Of a DNA stretch of 43,174 nucleotides, positions 8,429 to 18,421 are shown piece after piece. The notes beneath the pieces are model-generated. The model saw only the letters and a list, made by a program, of their open reading frames with translations. It did not search any database and was not told where the DNA came from. The position numbers and the translations under genes were made by a program. This stretch comes from Campylobacterales bacterium (lineage in GTDB: Bacteria > Campylobacterota > Campylobacteria > Campylobacterales > QNZT01): assembly GCA_027023405.1 (NCBI GenBank), contig JALVVN010000019.1, positions 1 through 43,174 of the forward strand, written 5' to 3'. How positions within the stretch are numbered: position 1 is the first letter of the stretch; each line of letters starts with the position of its first letter.

Positions 8429-9256
8429 ATGACGATAGGAATTATAGGATTGGGGTTGATGGGCGGTTCATTTGCCCTAGCGCTTCAAGCGACACAAATA
8501 GAGTGTGAATTTGTTGGACTAGATCATCACAATGCCAATCAAGAACGCGCTTTGGAGTTGGGACTCGTTGATAGGATTGGAAGTTTTGAGGAGATTCAGG
8601 GGTGCGATCTCATTGTCCTGGCGATACCGGTAGATGCGATTATTGCGACTTTGCAACGCTTTAGTCAGCTCAAAGCGGATCAGACCATCATTGATCTGGG
8701 TAGTACAAAGGAGAAGATCGTTACCCAAACACCCCCTCATTTGCGTTCCAATCTTGTCGCGGCACATCCGATGGCGGGTACGGAGTACTCTGGGCCTGAT
8801 GCGGCGATCCCTGATCTCTATGAGGATAAAGTGGTCGTCTTGTGCGATATTGAGCAGAGCGGTATGCTACAAAAGGAAAAGGCAAAGGAGATCTTTCAAC
8901 GCTTAGAGATGAAGATCGTCTATATGGATGCACATGAGCATGATCGTCATGCCGCCTACATTTCACATCTTCCGCATGTGATTAGTTTTGCATTGGCAAA
9001 TAGTGTTTTGGGGCAGGAGGATCGAGAGAGTATTTTAGCATTAGCAGGCGGTGGGTTTAAAAGTATGAGTCGTATCGCCAAATCCTCCCCCAAGATGTGG
9101 CGTGATGTCTTTGCCCAAAATAGAGATAATTTGCTTCAGTCAATCGCATCGTTTGAGGAGGAATTAGCGATACTCAAGAGTGCAGTAGAAGAGGAGGATT
9201 TTGATCAGGTAGAGAGGCTGATCGCCAAAGCAAATCGCCTCCATAAAATTTTGTAG
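8429..9256 (+). CDS. tyrA: Prephenate dehydrogenase
   Basis: TyrA oxidatively decarboxylates prephenate to 4-hydroxyphenylpyruvate for tyrosine synthesis. The 275-residue protein has an N-terminal Rossmann fold (IGIIGLGLMGGSFALAL), the STKE loop in DLGSTKEKIV, the catalytic and substrate region AAHPMAGTEYSG, and HDRHAAYISHLPHVISFAL in the helical dimerisation domain. It has no fused chorismate mutase or ACT domain. The upstream region holds a TAGAAT candidate -10 box (8401-8406). The gene ends four bases before the convergent GGDEF/EAL gene. Confidence 0.95.
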   Translation: MTIGIIGLGLMGGSFALALQATQIECEFVGLDHHNANQERALELGLVDRIGSFEEIQGCDLIVLAIPVDAIIATLQRFSQLKADQTIIDLGSTKEKIVTQTPPHLRSNLVAAHPMAGTEYSGPDAAIPDLYEDKVVVLCDIEQSGMLQKEKAKEIFQRLEMKIVYMDAHEHDRHAAYISHLPHVISFALANSVLGQEDRESILALAGGGFKSMSRIAKSSPKMWRDVFAQNRDNLLQSIASFEEELAILKSAVEEEDFDQVERLIAKANRLHKIL

Positions 9257-9260
9257 GTTT

Positions 9261-11618
9261 CTAGGAGGCTGTAATAAAATTCTCCAGCTTTTGCGGTGAG
9301 AGGGCATCGCTGAAGAGAAATCCTTGCATCAGGTGGCATCCGTTCTCTTGAAGAAATTTTGCCTGCTCTTTGGTCTCAACTCCCTCGGCAACGATTTGTA
9401 AACTTAGTTGTTGCGCCAAAGCGATAATTGTCTTCGTAATCACGATGTCATCGTGATCGTGCGGAATATCATCGATAAAACTCTTATCAATTTTGAGTTT
9501 AGAGATAGAGAGTTTTTTGAGTCGTGCAAGTGATGAATAGCCGGTACCAAAATCATCGATAGCGGTTTGAATGCCGAATGCTTTGAGATTGGCGATGATC
9601 TCTTCGGTATCGTCGATATTCTCCATCAAGAAACTCTCAGTCACCTCGAGTTCAAGGTGTGCCGGATTGATGCCGGACTCCTCGACGATCGCTTTGATTG
9701 TTTGCTCCAAGTGATTTTGGGTGAGTTGCTTGGAGGAGATATTGACAGAGATTTTGATATTGAACCCTCTCTCTTCAAAGGTTTTTATTTGTTGGCACAC
9801 TTTTCTAATAATTGATTTACCGATTTTGACCATCATACCGCCATCTTCTGCAAGCGGGATAAAGTGTTCTGGTCCAATAACACCATATTTAGAATGTTCC
9901 CATCTTACAAGTGCTTCAAGAGAGACAACTCGATTGGTTTGTGTATCGATGATCGGTTGATAATAGAGGCTTAATGCATCTTGGTCGACCGCATTTCGAA
10001 GGTCATTGGTAAGCTCTAGTTTTTCATTGGCATCGGCAGTCATATCTTCGGTAAAGTAGCGATAGACATTTTTCCCCTCATGTTTGGCTTTATACATTGC
10101 AAGATCGGCATTTTTGATCAACTGCTCAATCTCACTGGCATCATCCGGAAAGATCGAAATACCGACACTGGCACCGATATAACCCAACTCATCTTTGAGC
10201 TTAATAGGAGTAGAAAGGGTATCGATAATCTTTTGTGCGACGATTGAAGGATATGAGACATCTTTGATATCATCAAGAATCACTGTAAACTCATCACCGC
10301 CAAGTCGAGAGACGACATCCTCAGCTCTGAGAATATTTTTGACACGCGATGCAACCTCCTGAAGGAGGAGATCCCCATAGTCGTGTCCGAGTGTGTCGTT
10401 GATCATTTTAAAGTTATCGAGATCGATAAACATCAATGCCACTTTGGTTTGGTTTCTGTTTGCCTTGGAGATGAGTGATCTGAGGCTATTATGGAACATG
10501 GTGCGGTTGGGTAGCGATGTGAGTGTATCATAGTGAGCCAGTTTATTGAGCTTGGCTTGCGTCTTTTTCTGGCTTGTAATGTCGGAGTAGATACCTCCGA
10601 TATACTCTTTGTCATCTTTGTGAATCAAAAATTTGTGAATATTAAAGTACTTCTCCTCTTTGGAGGGAAGTGTCAGTTTGGCTTCGATGAGATCTGTACC
10701 TCGCACTTTGGTTCGCTCATCACTCTCTTTGATTCGTTCAGTGAGATTGCTTGGAATGATAGTATTGTAATCCATACCTTCAATAGACTTTTTTCCAAAG
10801 AGTTTGTTGAGGTAGAGATTTGCGAATACAATACGGTTTTGATTATCTTTGATGAAGGCACCGGCAGGCAAATTGCGCATAAAGAGTGAGAATTGCTCTT
10901 GTGACTCTTTAAGTGCGAGTTGTGCCTCTTTGATCTCAGTGATATCTTTGAGAAAGCCGGTGATTTTGATAGGATTATTTTTCGCATCATAGGTCGCTTC
11001 TCCGCTGATGACAACCCAACGGGATTTTCCATTGACTTTGATACGATGTTCGACTCTAAAAGTCGGGGACTTCCCACTGAGATAATTTTCCAATGCTTTA
11101 ATCACTTCTGCTTTATCACGGGGATCAATGCGTTCAATCCAACTCTCTATTTGTGGTTTGATGTTGATAGAATGAACACCTAAAATCTCTTTAAAGCGAT
11201 TGGAGTAATATGCCTCTTTATTGACGATATCCCAAGTCCACAATCCCTCATTGGTAGATTTTGAGGCGGTTTCATAGCGATCTTTGAGGTTTTGGATCAA
11301 TTTTTTTGCTTTAATTTGTTCGGTGATATCAACAATAATGCCCAATAATCCCTCATCGGTTTCTGATAGATAGATTATTGTATCTACCTCTTTGTCAAAT
11401 TCATCCAAGACTTTGAGCTCTAGTTTAGTGTTGGTTTTGAGATTGTAGGATGAGATAGTATCGAGTAGCCGCTTCTTATTCTGTCCTGCGAAACGATCAA
11501 AAGATTGATTGGTTTGAAATTGTTTTTGGTTATGTTTTTTGTAAAACATCGGTAAAGGAAATGTATCTATCAGTGTCTCGAGAAGCTTAACATCTTTTTT
11601 GTTGGATGAAAATAGCAT
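9261..11618 (-). CDS. PAS-PAS-PAS-GGDEF-EAL cyclic-di-GMP signalling protein
   Basis: About 785 residues with no membrane helix. There is a short N-terminal PAS-like segment ending in IIVDITEQIKAKK, a second PAS/PAC unit (residues ~120-235, ending GFLKDITEIKEAQ), a third (ending IYSDITSQKKTQ), then a GGDEF domain with an intact active site (SRLGGDEFTVIL) and an EAL domain with SLEALVRW, the Asp-Asp loop DDFGTGYSSL and AEGVET. Both catalytic sites look complete, so it could make and break cyclic-di-GMP; the PAS units presumably sense redox or small molecules. The frame opens at ATG 11630, but ATG 11618 has GAGG at the right distance and is preferred. It is a single-gene unit divergent from dnaE. 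Confidence 0.93.
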   Translation of the reverse strand: MLFSSNKKDVKLLETLIDTFPLPMFYKKHNQKQFQTNQSFDRFAGQNKKRLLDTISSYNLKTNTKLELKVLDEFDKEVDTIIYLSETDEGLLGIIVDITEQIKAKKLIQNLKDRYETASKSTNEGLWTWDIVNKEAYYSNRFKEILGVHSINIKPQIESWIERIDPRDKAEVIKALENYLSGKSPTFRVEHRIKVNGKSRWVVISGEATYDAKNNPIKITGFLKDITEIKEAQLALKESQEQFSLFMRNLPAGAFIKDNQNRIVFANLYLNKLFGKKSIEGMDYNTIIPSNLTERIKESDERTKVRGTDLIEAKLTLPSKEEKYFNIHKFLIHKDDKEYIGGIYSDITSQKKTQAKLNKLAHYDTLTSLPNRTMFHNSLRSLISKANRNQTKVALMFIDLDNFKMINDTLGHDYGDLLLQEVASRVKNILRAEDVVSRLGGDEFTVILDDIKDVSYPSIVAQKIIDTLSTPIKLKDELGYIGASVGISIFPDDASEIEQLIKNADLAMYKAKHEGKNVYRYFTEDMTADANEKLELTNDLRNAVDQDALSLYYQPIIDTQTNRVVSLEALVRWEHSKYGVIGPEHFIPLAEDGGMMVKIGKSIIRKVCQQIKTFEERGFNIKISVNISSKQLTQNHLEQTIKAIVEESGINPAHLELEVTESFLMENIDDTEEIIANLKAFGIQTAIDDFGTGYSSLARLKKLSISKLKIDKSFIDDIPHDHDDIVITKTIIALAQQLSLQIVAEGVETKEQAKFLQENGCHLMQGFLFSDALSPQKLENFITAS

Positions 11619-11724
11619 TGAAAACCTCATCTTTTTAATCTATTTTGTAGTATATCGACTAAACGAAAATAAAATAAAATGACAAGCTCGATTTTTGTAA
11701 AATCTTCTCATACGAGGGGAAAGT

Positions 11725-14700
11725 ATGAGCAAAATTAATTTTACACATCTACATCTACATACTGAATATTCGTTGCTTGACGGTGCGAATAAAATCAAAG
11801 ACTTGGCAAAACGGGTCAAAGCGTTGGGGATGGATTCGGTAGCGATTACCGATCACGGTAATATGTTTGGTGCGATCGACTTCTATACGACGATGAAAAA
11901 GGAGGGGATCAAGCCGATTATCGGGATGGAAGCCTATATTCACAACAGTGAAGAGTTAGGCGACAAATCGACCAAACAGCGCTTTCACCTCTGCCTCTAT
12001 GCCAAAAATGAGGTCGGCTACAAAAACTTGATGTATCTGAGTTCGATGAGCTATCTGGAGGGATTTTACTACTATCCCCGGATTAACAAAAAACTCCTCC
12101 GAGAGCGAAGTGAGGGGCTGATCTGCTCTGCGGCTTGTTTGCAGGGAGAGATCAACTGGCATCTCAATCTCAATAATGAGCGAAATAAAAAGTTTGGTGC
12201 CGGCGGATATGAGAGAGCCAAAGAGATCGCCTTAGAGTATCAATCGATTTTTGGTGAAGATTTCTATCTGGAATTGATGCGACACGGTATTATGGATCAG
12301 CACTATATCGATGAGCAGATCATTCGGCTCTCACAAGAGACTGGAATTAAGATCATCGCGACTAATGATACGCACTATCCGACACAGGAGTATGCCGATG
12401 CGCATGAAGCTTTTATGTGTATCGCAATGAACAAAGAGTTTGATGATCCCAAGCGATTGCGTCACTCGGTGCATGAGTTTTTTGTGAAGTCGCCTGAAGA
12501 GATGCAGAAGCTTTTTGCCGATATTCCAGAAGCACTAGAAAATACCCAAGAGATCGCCGACAAGTGCAATCTGGAGATTAAACTGGGAAACCCGACACCC
12601 CCCAATTTCAAATTTGTCAAAGAGTATGCGCAAAAGGATGGTGTGCCGGAGTATAGTGATGATGCGAGTTATTTTGTTTACAAGTGTGAAGAGGGGCTTA
12701 AAAAACGGCTTGAGTTGATCGATGAGGCGGAGCATGAGCGTTATTGGGAGCGGTTGCGCTATGAGATAGATATTATCAACTCGATGAAATTCCCCGGCTA
12801 TATGTTGATCGTATGGGATTTTATCAACTATGCTAAAGAGAATGGTGTGCCCGTAGGACCCGGACGGGGATCGGCGGCCGGAAGTTTAGTCGCTTATGCA
12901 CTACAAATCACCAATCTTGATCCGATGAAGTATAGTCTGCTTTTTGAGCGTTTTCTCAATCCCGAGCGGGTGAGCATGCCCGATATCGATATCGATTTTT
13001 GTCAGCAACGACGAGGTGAGGTGATCGACTATGTCGTACAGAAGTATGGCAGAAATAATGTTGCGCAGGTAATCACCTTCGGTAAGCTTCTTGCCAAAGG
13101 GGTGATCCGTGATGTTGCACGGGTAATGGCGATGCCCTATGCTCAAGCTGATGCGATGGCGAAACTAATCCCTGATGAATTGGGAATTGATCTCAAAACC
13201 GCTTATGAGAAAGAGCCTAAGATCAAAGAATTGATCGAGTCAAATGCGCTTGCAAAACGGGTGTGGGATTTTGCACTCGCACTGGAGGGGCTTAACCGAA
13301 ATGCGGGTATGCACGCCGCGGGTGTGGTACTGAGTAATGAAGAGTTATGGCACAAAGCACCGCTCTATAAACCGGTGGGAGAGCATAGTCAATATGTCAC
13401 CCAATATTCGCTCAAATATCTCGAAGATGTTGATCTCATTAAATTTGACTTTTTGGGTCTTAAAACGCTGACGGTGATCGATGATGCGTTGAAGTTGATT
13501 GAGAAAAATACCGGAGAGAAGATCGACTTTGATCGGGTTGATTTTAATGACAAAAAGGTGTATGAGTTGATACAGAGCGGTGCGACGATCGGTCTGTTTC
13601 AGATCGAGTCGGACGGAATGCAGTCGCTCAATGAACGGCTCAAGCCGACCACCTTTGAGGATCTCATCGCGGTATTGGCGCTCTATCGACCCGGACCGAT
13701 GGAGTCGGGGATGCTTGATGACTTTATCGAGAGAAAGCACGGGCGGGCGGAGATCACCTATATGTTTCCGGAACTTGAGCCGATCCTCAAACCGACCTAC
13801 GGTGTCATCGTCTACCAAGAACAGGTTATGCAGATTGTGCAGACGATCGGTGGCTTTACCCTTGGTGGCGCGGATGTGGTGCGTCGTGCAATGGGAAAAA
13901 AGATCAAAGAGGAGATGGATCGCCTCAAGGGAGAATTTGCCGACGGTGCACAGAAGAAGGGATTTGATCGTACCAAAGCGGAAGAGCTGTTTGATCTGAT
14001 TGTGAAGTTTGCCGGATACGGGTTTAACAAATCACACTCTGCGGCATATGCGATGGTTACCTTTGAGACCTCTTATCTCAAAGCCTACTATCCGGCGGAG
14101 TTTATGTCCGCACTCTTAACAAGCGAAGCGGACAATACCGACAAGATCGTCAAATATGTCGATGAGGTCAAACGACTCGGAATCGATCTGCTCCCACCCT
14201 CTATCACCCACTCTTCGATCTCCTTTGCACCGAGTCACGATGAAAATCATGATGCGATTCTTTTTGGGTTGGGAGCAATCAAGGGGGTTGGTACGAAAGC
14301 GATTGAGTCGATTTTGGAGGCTAGAGAGGAGAAACCATTTGCTGACTTGAGTGATTTCATCTCTCGTATCGATACCTCTAAAGTGAATAAGCGGGTACTC
14401 GAAGCACTTATCAAAAGTGGAGCGATGGATAGTTTCGGATACAGCCGTCGGGCGATGCTCGATCAGATTGAGAAGATTGTCACTGTGGGTGCAGAGGTAA
14501 ACCGTGCGAAAAAGATGGCACAAAACTCTCTCTTTGGCGAAGATAGTGAATTGACCGAACTCAAAGTGGAGATCGACGATCTTCCGGAGTTTGATAAAAA
14601 GCACATTTTGGAACTTGAGAAGGAGACGCTAGGATTTTATGTCTCAGGGCACCCGCTCGATGAGTTTCGCGATGAGATCGGCAAGATCAAATATACGCTC

Positions 14701-15237
14701 TCCAGTGAGATCGACACACTGGCTGATGGTACCAAAACACTCTTTATCGGGAAAGTAGAGAGTATTACGACTAAGATTAGCAAGAAGGGCAATAAGTTCG
14801 GCATCGTCAGTTTGATGGATTTTCACGGTAGTATCGAGATGATGATCTTTGAAAAGATGATGGTACAGTTGGAGATGATGGATCAGACGCAGCCGGTGGT
14901 TTTCAAAGTGACGATTAGTCAAGATGATCGGGGTGTGAATATCCGTGTCAATAAAATCTTGCGACTTGATGAGGCAAAAAAGGAGAAGATCGAGATTAAA
15001 AAGAGTGTTGTTGCACCTAAGCCAAAAACGCCGATCTTTGTGAAGATAGAGCTCAAAGAGGAGACAAAAGTGCTTGAATCACTCCATGAATTGGTCAGAA
15101 AGTATCCCGGATCACATCCGTTAAAATTGATCATATCGTCGAAGTTACAAGATATCATTTTAGAGTCAAAGATTTGGGTAGATGAGAAGATTGTAGAGGA
15201 GTTGGAGAAAATTACTGCGTTAAAAGTCGCGGTTTAA
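11725..15237 (+). CDS. dnaE: DNA polymerase III subunit alpha
   Basis: The replicative polymerase catalytic subunit, 1170 residues. The PHP domain is at the N-terminus (HLHLHTEYSLLDGA, AITDHGNMFG). The palm contains the metal-binding aspartates in MPDIDIDFCQQRRGEVIDYV and the third in LIKFDFLGLKTL. Fingers, a helix-hairpin-helix (FGLGAIKGVGTKAIESIL), and an OB domain near 990-1080 (TLFIGKVESITTKISKKG) follow. Length and order are those of standard DnaE1. The ATG is preceded by GAGGGGAAAGT. It is a single-gene unit, followed by a factor-independent terminator. Confidence 0.98.
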   Translation: MSKINFTHLHLHTEYSLLDGANKIKDLAKRVKALGMDSVAITDHGNMFGAIDFYTTMKKEGIKPIIGMEAYIHNSEELGDKSTKQRFHLCLYAKNEVGYKNLMYLSSMSYLEGFYYYPRINKKLLRERSEGLICSAACLQGEINWHLNLNNERNKKFGAGGYERAKEIALEYQSIFGEDFYLELMRHGIMDQHYIDEQIIRLSQETGIKIIATNDTHYPTQEYADAHEAFMCIAMNKEFDDPKRLRHSVHEFFVKSPEEMQKLFADIPEALENTQEIADKCNLEIKLGNPTPPNFKFVKEYAQKDGVPEYSDDASYFVYKCEEGLKKRLELIDEAEHERYWERLRYEIDIINSMKFPGYMLIVWDFINYAKENGVPVGPGRGSAAGSLVAYALQITNLDPMKYSLLFERFLNPERVSMPDIDIDFCQQRRGEVIDYVVQKYGRNNVAQVITFGKLLAKGVIRDVARVMAMPYAQADAMAKLIPDELGIDLKTAYEKEPKIKELIESNALAKRVWDFALALEGLNRNAGMHAAGVVLSNEELWHKAPLYKPVGEHSQYVTQYSLKYLEDVDLIKFDFLGLKTLTVIDDALKLIEKNTGEKIDFDRVDFNDKKVYELIQSGATIGLFQIESDGMQSLNERLKPTTFEDLIAVLALYRPGPMESGMLDDFIERKHGRAEITYMFPELEPILKPTYGVIVYQEQVMQIVQTIGGFTLGGADVVRRAMGKKIKEEMDRLKGEFADGAQKKGFDRTKAEELFDLIVKFAGYGFNKSHSAAYAMVTFETSYLKAYYPAEFMSALLTSEADNTDKIVKYVDEVKRLGIDLLPPSITHSSISFAPSHDENHDAILFGLGAIKGVGTKAIESILEAREEKPFADLSDFISRIDTSKVNKRVLEALIKSGAMDSFGYSRRAMLDQIEKIVTVGAEVNRAKKMAQNSLFGEDSELTELKVEIDDLPEFDKKHILELEKETLGFYVSGHPLDEFRDEIGKIKYTLSSEIDTLADGTKTLFIGKVESITTKISKKGNKFGIVSLMDFHGSIEMMIFEKMMVQLEMMDQTQPVVFKVTISQDDRGVNIRVNKILRLDEAKKEKIEIKKSVVAPKPKTPIFVKIELKEETKVLESLHELVRKYPGSHPLKLIISSKLQDIILESKIWVDEKIVEELEKITALKVAV

Positions 15238-15277
15238 GTGTTACAGCAGGATACTACAGGAAAAAAAGTGTGCGAAA

Positions 15278-15310
15278 TGCTCTTGTTTTACTTTACAAAA
15301 GCACTTTTTT
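15278..15310 (+). terminator. Candidate factor-independent terminator of dnaE
   Basis: TGCTCTTGT (15278-15286) can pair with ACAAAAGCA (15295-15303) with one mismatch, and the stem is closely followed by a run of six T (15305-15310). It lies about 40 bases after the dnaE stop. The 3' arm and T run also form the CACTTTTTT half-site in front of the SGNH gene, so this stretch may serve two purposes. Confidence 0.6.
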
Positions 15311-15320
15311 AGGTAATAAT
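15299..15320 (+). promoter_or_regulatory. Candidate promoter of the SGNH lipoprotein gene with one ACTTTTT half-site
   Basis: CACTTTTT (15302-15309) stands five bases before AATAAT (15315-15320), the same geometry as the tandem-box promoters of the downstream lipoprotein island. The second upstream half-site is not recognisable here, and the region doubles as the dnaE terminator, so this is a weak member of the set. Confidence 0.3.
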
Positions 15321-15367
15321 TATTAAAATTCAAAATTAAAATTTTACCTTGTGAGGATCTTTAAGTA

Positions 15368-16480
15368 ATGCAACGCACTACACTTCAACTCTTTTTTGCT
15401 CTCTCTTTTTTATCGGTAACACTGTTTCACGGATGTGGTTCGAGCCATGCTGTTGCTAAATCTGATGTGACACATCGCAAAACAAATCAGCCATCTGCTC
15501 AACAAGCATCAACAAAAAAATCAACGCCAAAACCAATGACTCTCGCAGAGCAGTTGAAAGTGGATCAAGATGGGGAAGGTGAATATATCACTTACTGGAA
15601 ACTAGATGATAGTCATCTTGTAGTAGAAAAGAAAAAGGATACTTATTACAATTTGTATCTCTACTCACTCAAAGATTCAAAAGTAACATTTGATAAATAT
15701 TTGATTGACTCTTCCGAGCCTATAACAGATCTAAAGAAGAGTCCGGATCAAGAGGGTGTGATGATTTTCAAGAGAGGTGAAGAGAGCGTTGCTTTCGATT
15801 ATGCAAATCTTCACTATGTTGTTGATAATGGTGATATAAATAGTAGTGCATCTCCTCTTGAACAGATTCGTGCGTTGATCAAAAGTGGCAATGCAACTTA
15901 CCTGTGTGTAGGCGATAGTACCCGCTCTAATGATCCCACTTATGATAACGGTCATATTGTAGAGATGATAAGAGATGCGCTAGCACCTTATGGTGTTAAA
16001 GTCAAAAATATCTCTGTGACGGGAATTTTGCTCAAAGAGGTCGTGGAGCATCGCTGGGATCGGCTAAATATGGATACGATAGTGAGTGAAATTGCAGGAG
16101 ATGGATCTCACACGATCGTTGATATCGATTTGGGGATTAATGATTACGGTGAGTTTACGCAGAAGATTGATGCAAATATGCGTAAACTTGTTCAAACACT
16201 TTTAGCAAAAAAACCAAAGGTGCATATTTTATTGGAGGTTCCGGGACGAACCTATTATGATAAAGAGGAGATGAGTAACTTTTTTATCCGCACTTACAAG
16301 AAGATTGCTGAAGATTATCATCTTGCTTTTTTGGATATTCCTACCCATGCGATGCCACTGGATAAACTTGATCTAAGTTGGTATCGTATAACTAACGGTA
16401 GGCAAGATCAGACACATTTGAGTATGAAAGGACAAAAGATTGTCGCACACTATATCATCTCTCAATTGCTCGGTGAATGA
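15368..16480 (+). CDS. SGNH/GDSL-family hydrolase lipoprotein
   Basis: A 370-residue putative lipoprotein: signal peptide with lipobox ending LFHGC (C23), then a low-complexity linker rich in Ser, Thr, Lys and Gln to about residue 60. The C-terminal domain (from about 175) shows the SGNH blocks: VGDST with nucleophile S184, LGIND with N258, and DQTHLSMKG with the D347/H350 pair. This predicts an esterase or acyl-hydrolase on the cell surface or in the periplasm; the substrate is unknown. Between them, residues about 71-153 (YNLYLYSLKDSKVTF to AFDYANLHYVVD) look like one copy of the repeat found in the lipoproteins at 26930 and 25681. The 3' end overlaps the convergent truD by 19 bases. Confidence 0.8.
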   Translation: MQRTTLQLFFALSFLSVTLFHGCGSSHAVAKSDVTHRKTNQPSAQQASTKKSTPKPMTLAEQLKVDQDGEGEYITYWKLDDSHLVVEKKKDTYYNLYLYSLKDSKVTFDKYLIDSSEPITDLKKSPDQEGVMIFKRGEESVAFDYANLHYVVDNGDINSSASPLEQIRALIKSGNATYLCVGDSTRSNDPTYDNGHIVEMIRDALAPYGVKVKNISVTGILLKEVVEHRWDRLNMDTIVSEIAGDGSHTIVDIDLGINDYGEFTQKIDANMRKLVQTLLAKKPKVHILLEVPGRTYYDKEEMSNFFIRTYKKIAEDYHLAFLDIPTHAMPLDKLDLSWYRITNGRQDQTHLSMKGQKIVAHYIISQLLGE

Positions 16481-17550
16481 GTGATCTCCTCTAACAAAAC
16501 CGTCGCATAAGAACCTTTGGGTAGGGTGAAGTGGAGTTCCATCCACGCTTCGTCACTCTTGTAACTCGCTTCGAGATCTTCTGCCCAAATCCATGCAAAT
16601 CTTCGACTACCTGTCATTTGGTCGATAAAGGGATCCGCTTCAGTGGTGATATCTCTCTCAAAATTGGATGCGATACCGGTAGCGAGTTTGGTGCGATGAC
16701 CGGGAAGTAATCCTGTAATGGTGATATCTTTTTTAGAAAATCGCTGACTCTCACTCTCTAAATCGTCACACAAAAAGAGTTTGCCGTGTGGGTAGTGGTG
16801 TAGCAGGTCACCGGGGAGCATCTTGAAAAAGTGGGGTTGAGTTTTTAGCTGTTTGATGCTCTCTTTTGGAAAGTTCAGTAGCGTATTGAGTTCATTAGGC
16901 TCAAATGCTTCAAAGAGTTTGGAGATCTCAACGCGCTTTGAGAGCCAAAGGTTAAAGAGATGGCTTTGGTAGGCGGAGATAAAGAATTTTCGCTTCTTTT
17001 TATTGCGCTCTTTGCGCTCCCCTTGGAGCATTCTTCGTGCGTAGTCAAAATTATCCCCCTCTCTTCCGAAGCGTTGATAGCCAAAATAGTTGGGAAAGCC
17101 CTGAGTGCGTATGGTTTTGATCACCTTCTTGATTTTGGTCGCATCGGCAGGGGAGACCTTTTTGAGTCGAATAAAGAAGCGGTTTCCTTTGAGGTGCCCG
17201 ATCTTGATCTTGTTGTTGTGGTAGGTTTGGGAGAGGATTTTTATTTTTGGGTGTGTGAAGGTTTCTAGTTTCTCTTGATGCTTTTTGGGTAGAGAGAGGT
17301 ACTGTGTGGTCATTCCGTCTTTGTCTTTGAGCCCTGCATAGCCGAAATCCCGCTCTTTGACACCGGTGTGTGCGCTAAGCGCTTTGATCATATCCCAAGT
17401 GGTCATATCCTTTTTACGCACCTCAATGACGAGGTGCTCTCCCTCTCCGCTAAAGGGGTAGAGAGGGACTTCATTGACGACAAAATCTTTACTATTTTTG
17501 GTGAAGTGAAAGTTGATCGGGGTGTGGTTAAGATAGAAGAGTCTATTCAA
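16462..17550 (-). CDS. truD: tRNA pseudouridine(13) synthase TruD
   Basis: TruD makes pseudouridine at position 13 of tRNA. The 362-residue protein has the motif GYAGLKDKDGMTTQ with the catalytic aspartate, NRFFIRLKKV, FPNYFGYQRFG and the TruD insert domain, and ends with the VLLEEIT region. The frame continues far upstream into thiL, but a TTG at 17550 lies ten bases after an AAGGAG site and starts the protein at MNRLFYLNHTPINF, just before the first conserved segment. It overlaps the thiL stop by 8 nt, so the two form an operon. Confidence 0.93.
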   Translation of the reverse strand: MNRLFYLNHTPINFHFTKNSKDFVVNEVPLYPFSGEGEHLVIEVRKKDMTTWDMIKALSAHTGVKERDFGYAGLKDKDGMTTQYLSLPKKHQEKLETFTHPKIKILSQTYHNNKIKIGHLKGNRFFIRLKKVSPADATKIKKVIKTIRTQGFPNYFGYQRFGREGDNFDYARRMLQGERKERNKKKRKFFISAYQSHLFNLWLSKRVEISKLFEAFEPNELNTLLNFPKESIKQLKTQPHFFKMLPGDLLHHYPHGKLFLCDDLESESQRFSKKDITITGLLPGHRTKLATGIASNFERDITTEADPFIDQMTGSRRFAWIWAEDLEASYKSDEAWMELHFTLPKGSYATVLLEEITHSPSN

Positions 17551-18367
17551 AGTGGTGCTCCTTGCAGATGGATTGATAAGTGCCTTTGACGGCTTTGGCA
17601 AAAAGGGTGATCGGGGTTTGTGTCTCCTGCGCGATACGGCTGATCTGCTCCACATGATTCGCGCAAACACTAAAGAGAATCTCATACTCTTCGCCTGAAC
17701 AGAGCGTAGCACGATCTAGGGGTGTCGTAAATTCAAATCCAATCTTGTTTATTTTAGAGAGTCTGGAGAGATCCTTGCTCAAACCGTCAGAGATATCCAT
17801 TGCGGCGTTGAGATAGGGAGCCGCTTTATAGAGAAAGCGATCGCGCAGTGTGGGTATGATAAATTTGGAATCAGCGTCGATCTCTTTGCCCTCCAAAAGT
17901 CGCTCAAGATCAGCACCGACACTCCCAAGAATACCGGTAAAGCCGATCAGATCACCTATTTTGACTCTGCTTCGAAAAAGTGGTGCTTCAGAGTGGGAGA
18001 TAAGCGTAATAGCAATATCGAGCGTTTCGCCCGCAACCGTATCGCCCCCGATGATCTGGATACCGTACTCCTCACAACCGCGTAAAAATCCTTTGGCAAG
18101 TTCACGCATCTCATCAGGGGAGAGAGAGGAGGGGAGTTTGACATTCAGTAGCATATAGCGGGGGTGGGCATTCATCGCGATCGCATCGGAGATATTGACT
18201 AGGAGACTTTTGTAAGCGATCTGCTCCAAACTCAGCCACTCCCGCCGAAAGTGCACCCCCTCACAAAAGAGATCGCTACTATAGATCCTCTCTCCGACCA
18301 CCGCACCGTCATCGCCGATGAGATCGGAGGGAAAGAGAGAGATAAAGTAGGACTCTTTGTCACGCAT
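17543..18367 (-). CDS. thiL: Thiamine-monophosphate kinase
   Basis: ThiL phosphorylates thiamine monophosphate to the active cofactor thiamine diphosphate. The PurM/ThiL-like fold is visible from LIGDDGAVV near the N-terminus (metal and ATP binding), SSDLFCEGVHF, NISDAIAMNAHP, IIGGDTVAGE, MDISDGLSKDL and SGEEYEILFSV. At 274 residues it is somewhat short, as is common in Campylobacterota. It is the first gene of a thiL-truD operon, preceded by GGAG before the ATG. Confidence 0.93.
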   Translation of the reverse strand: MRDKESYFISLFPSDLIGDDGAVVGERIYSSDLFCEGVHFRREWLSLEQIAYKSLLVNISDAIAMNAHPRYMLLNVKLPSSLSPDEMRELAKGFLRGCEEYGIQIIGGDTVAGETLDIAITLISHSEAPLFRSRVKIGDLIGFTGILGSVGADLERLLEGKEIDADSKFIIPTLRDRFLYKAAPYLNAAMDISDGLSKDLSRLSKINKIGFEFTTPLDRATLCSGEEYEILFSVCANHVEQISRIAQETQTPITLFAKAVKGTYQSICKEHHFE

Positions 18368-18421
18368 CGATACTCCTTTTTTGTAGAAGTATATCGAATT
18401 TTTTGTATAGACTAAGAGGCT

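Noticed and set aside
16826-16835. AAAAAGTGG inside truD as another island box
   Set aside because: Single copy inside coding sequence, without a tandem partner or -10 box at five bases.
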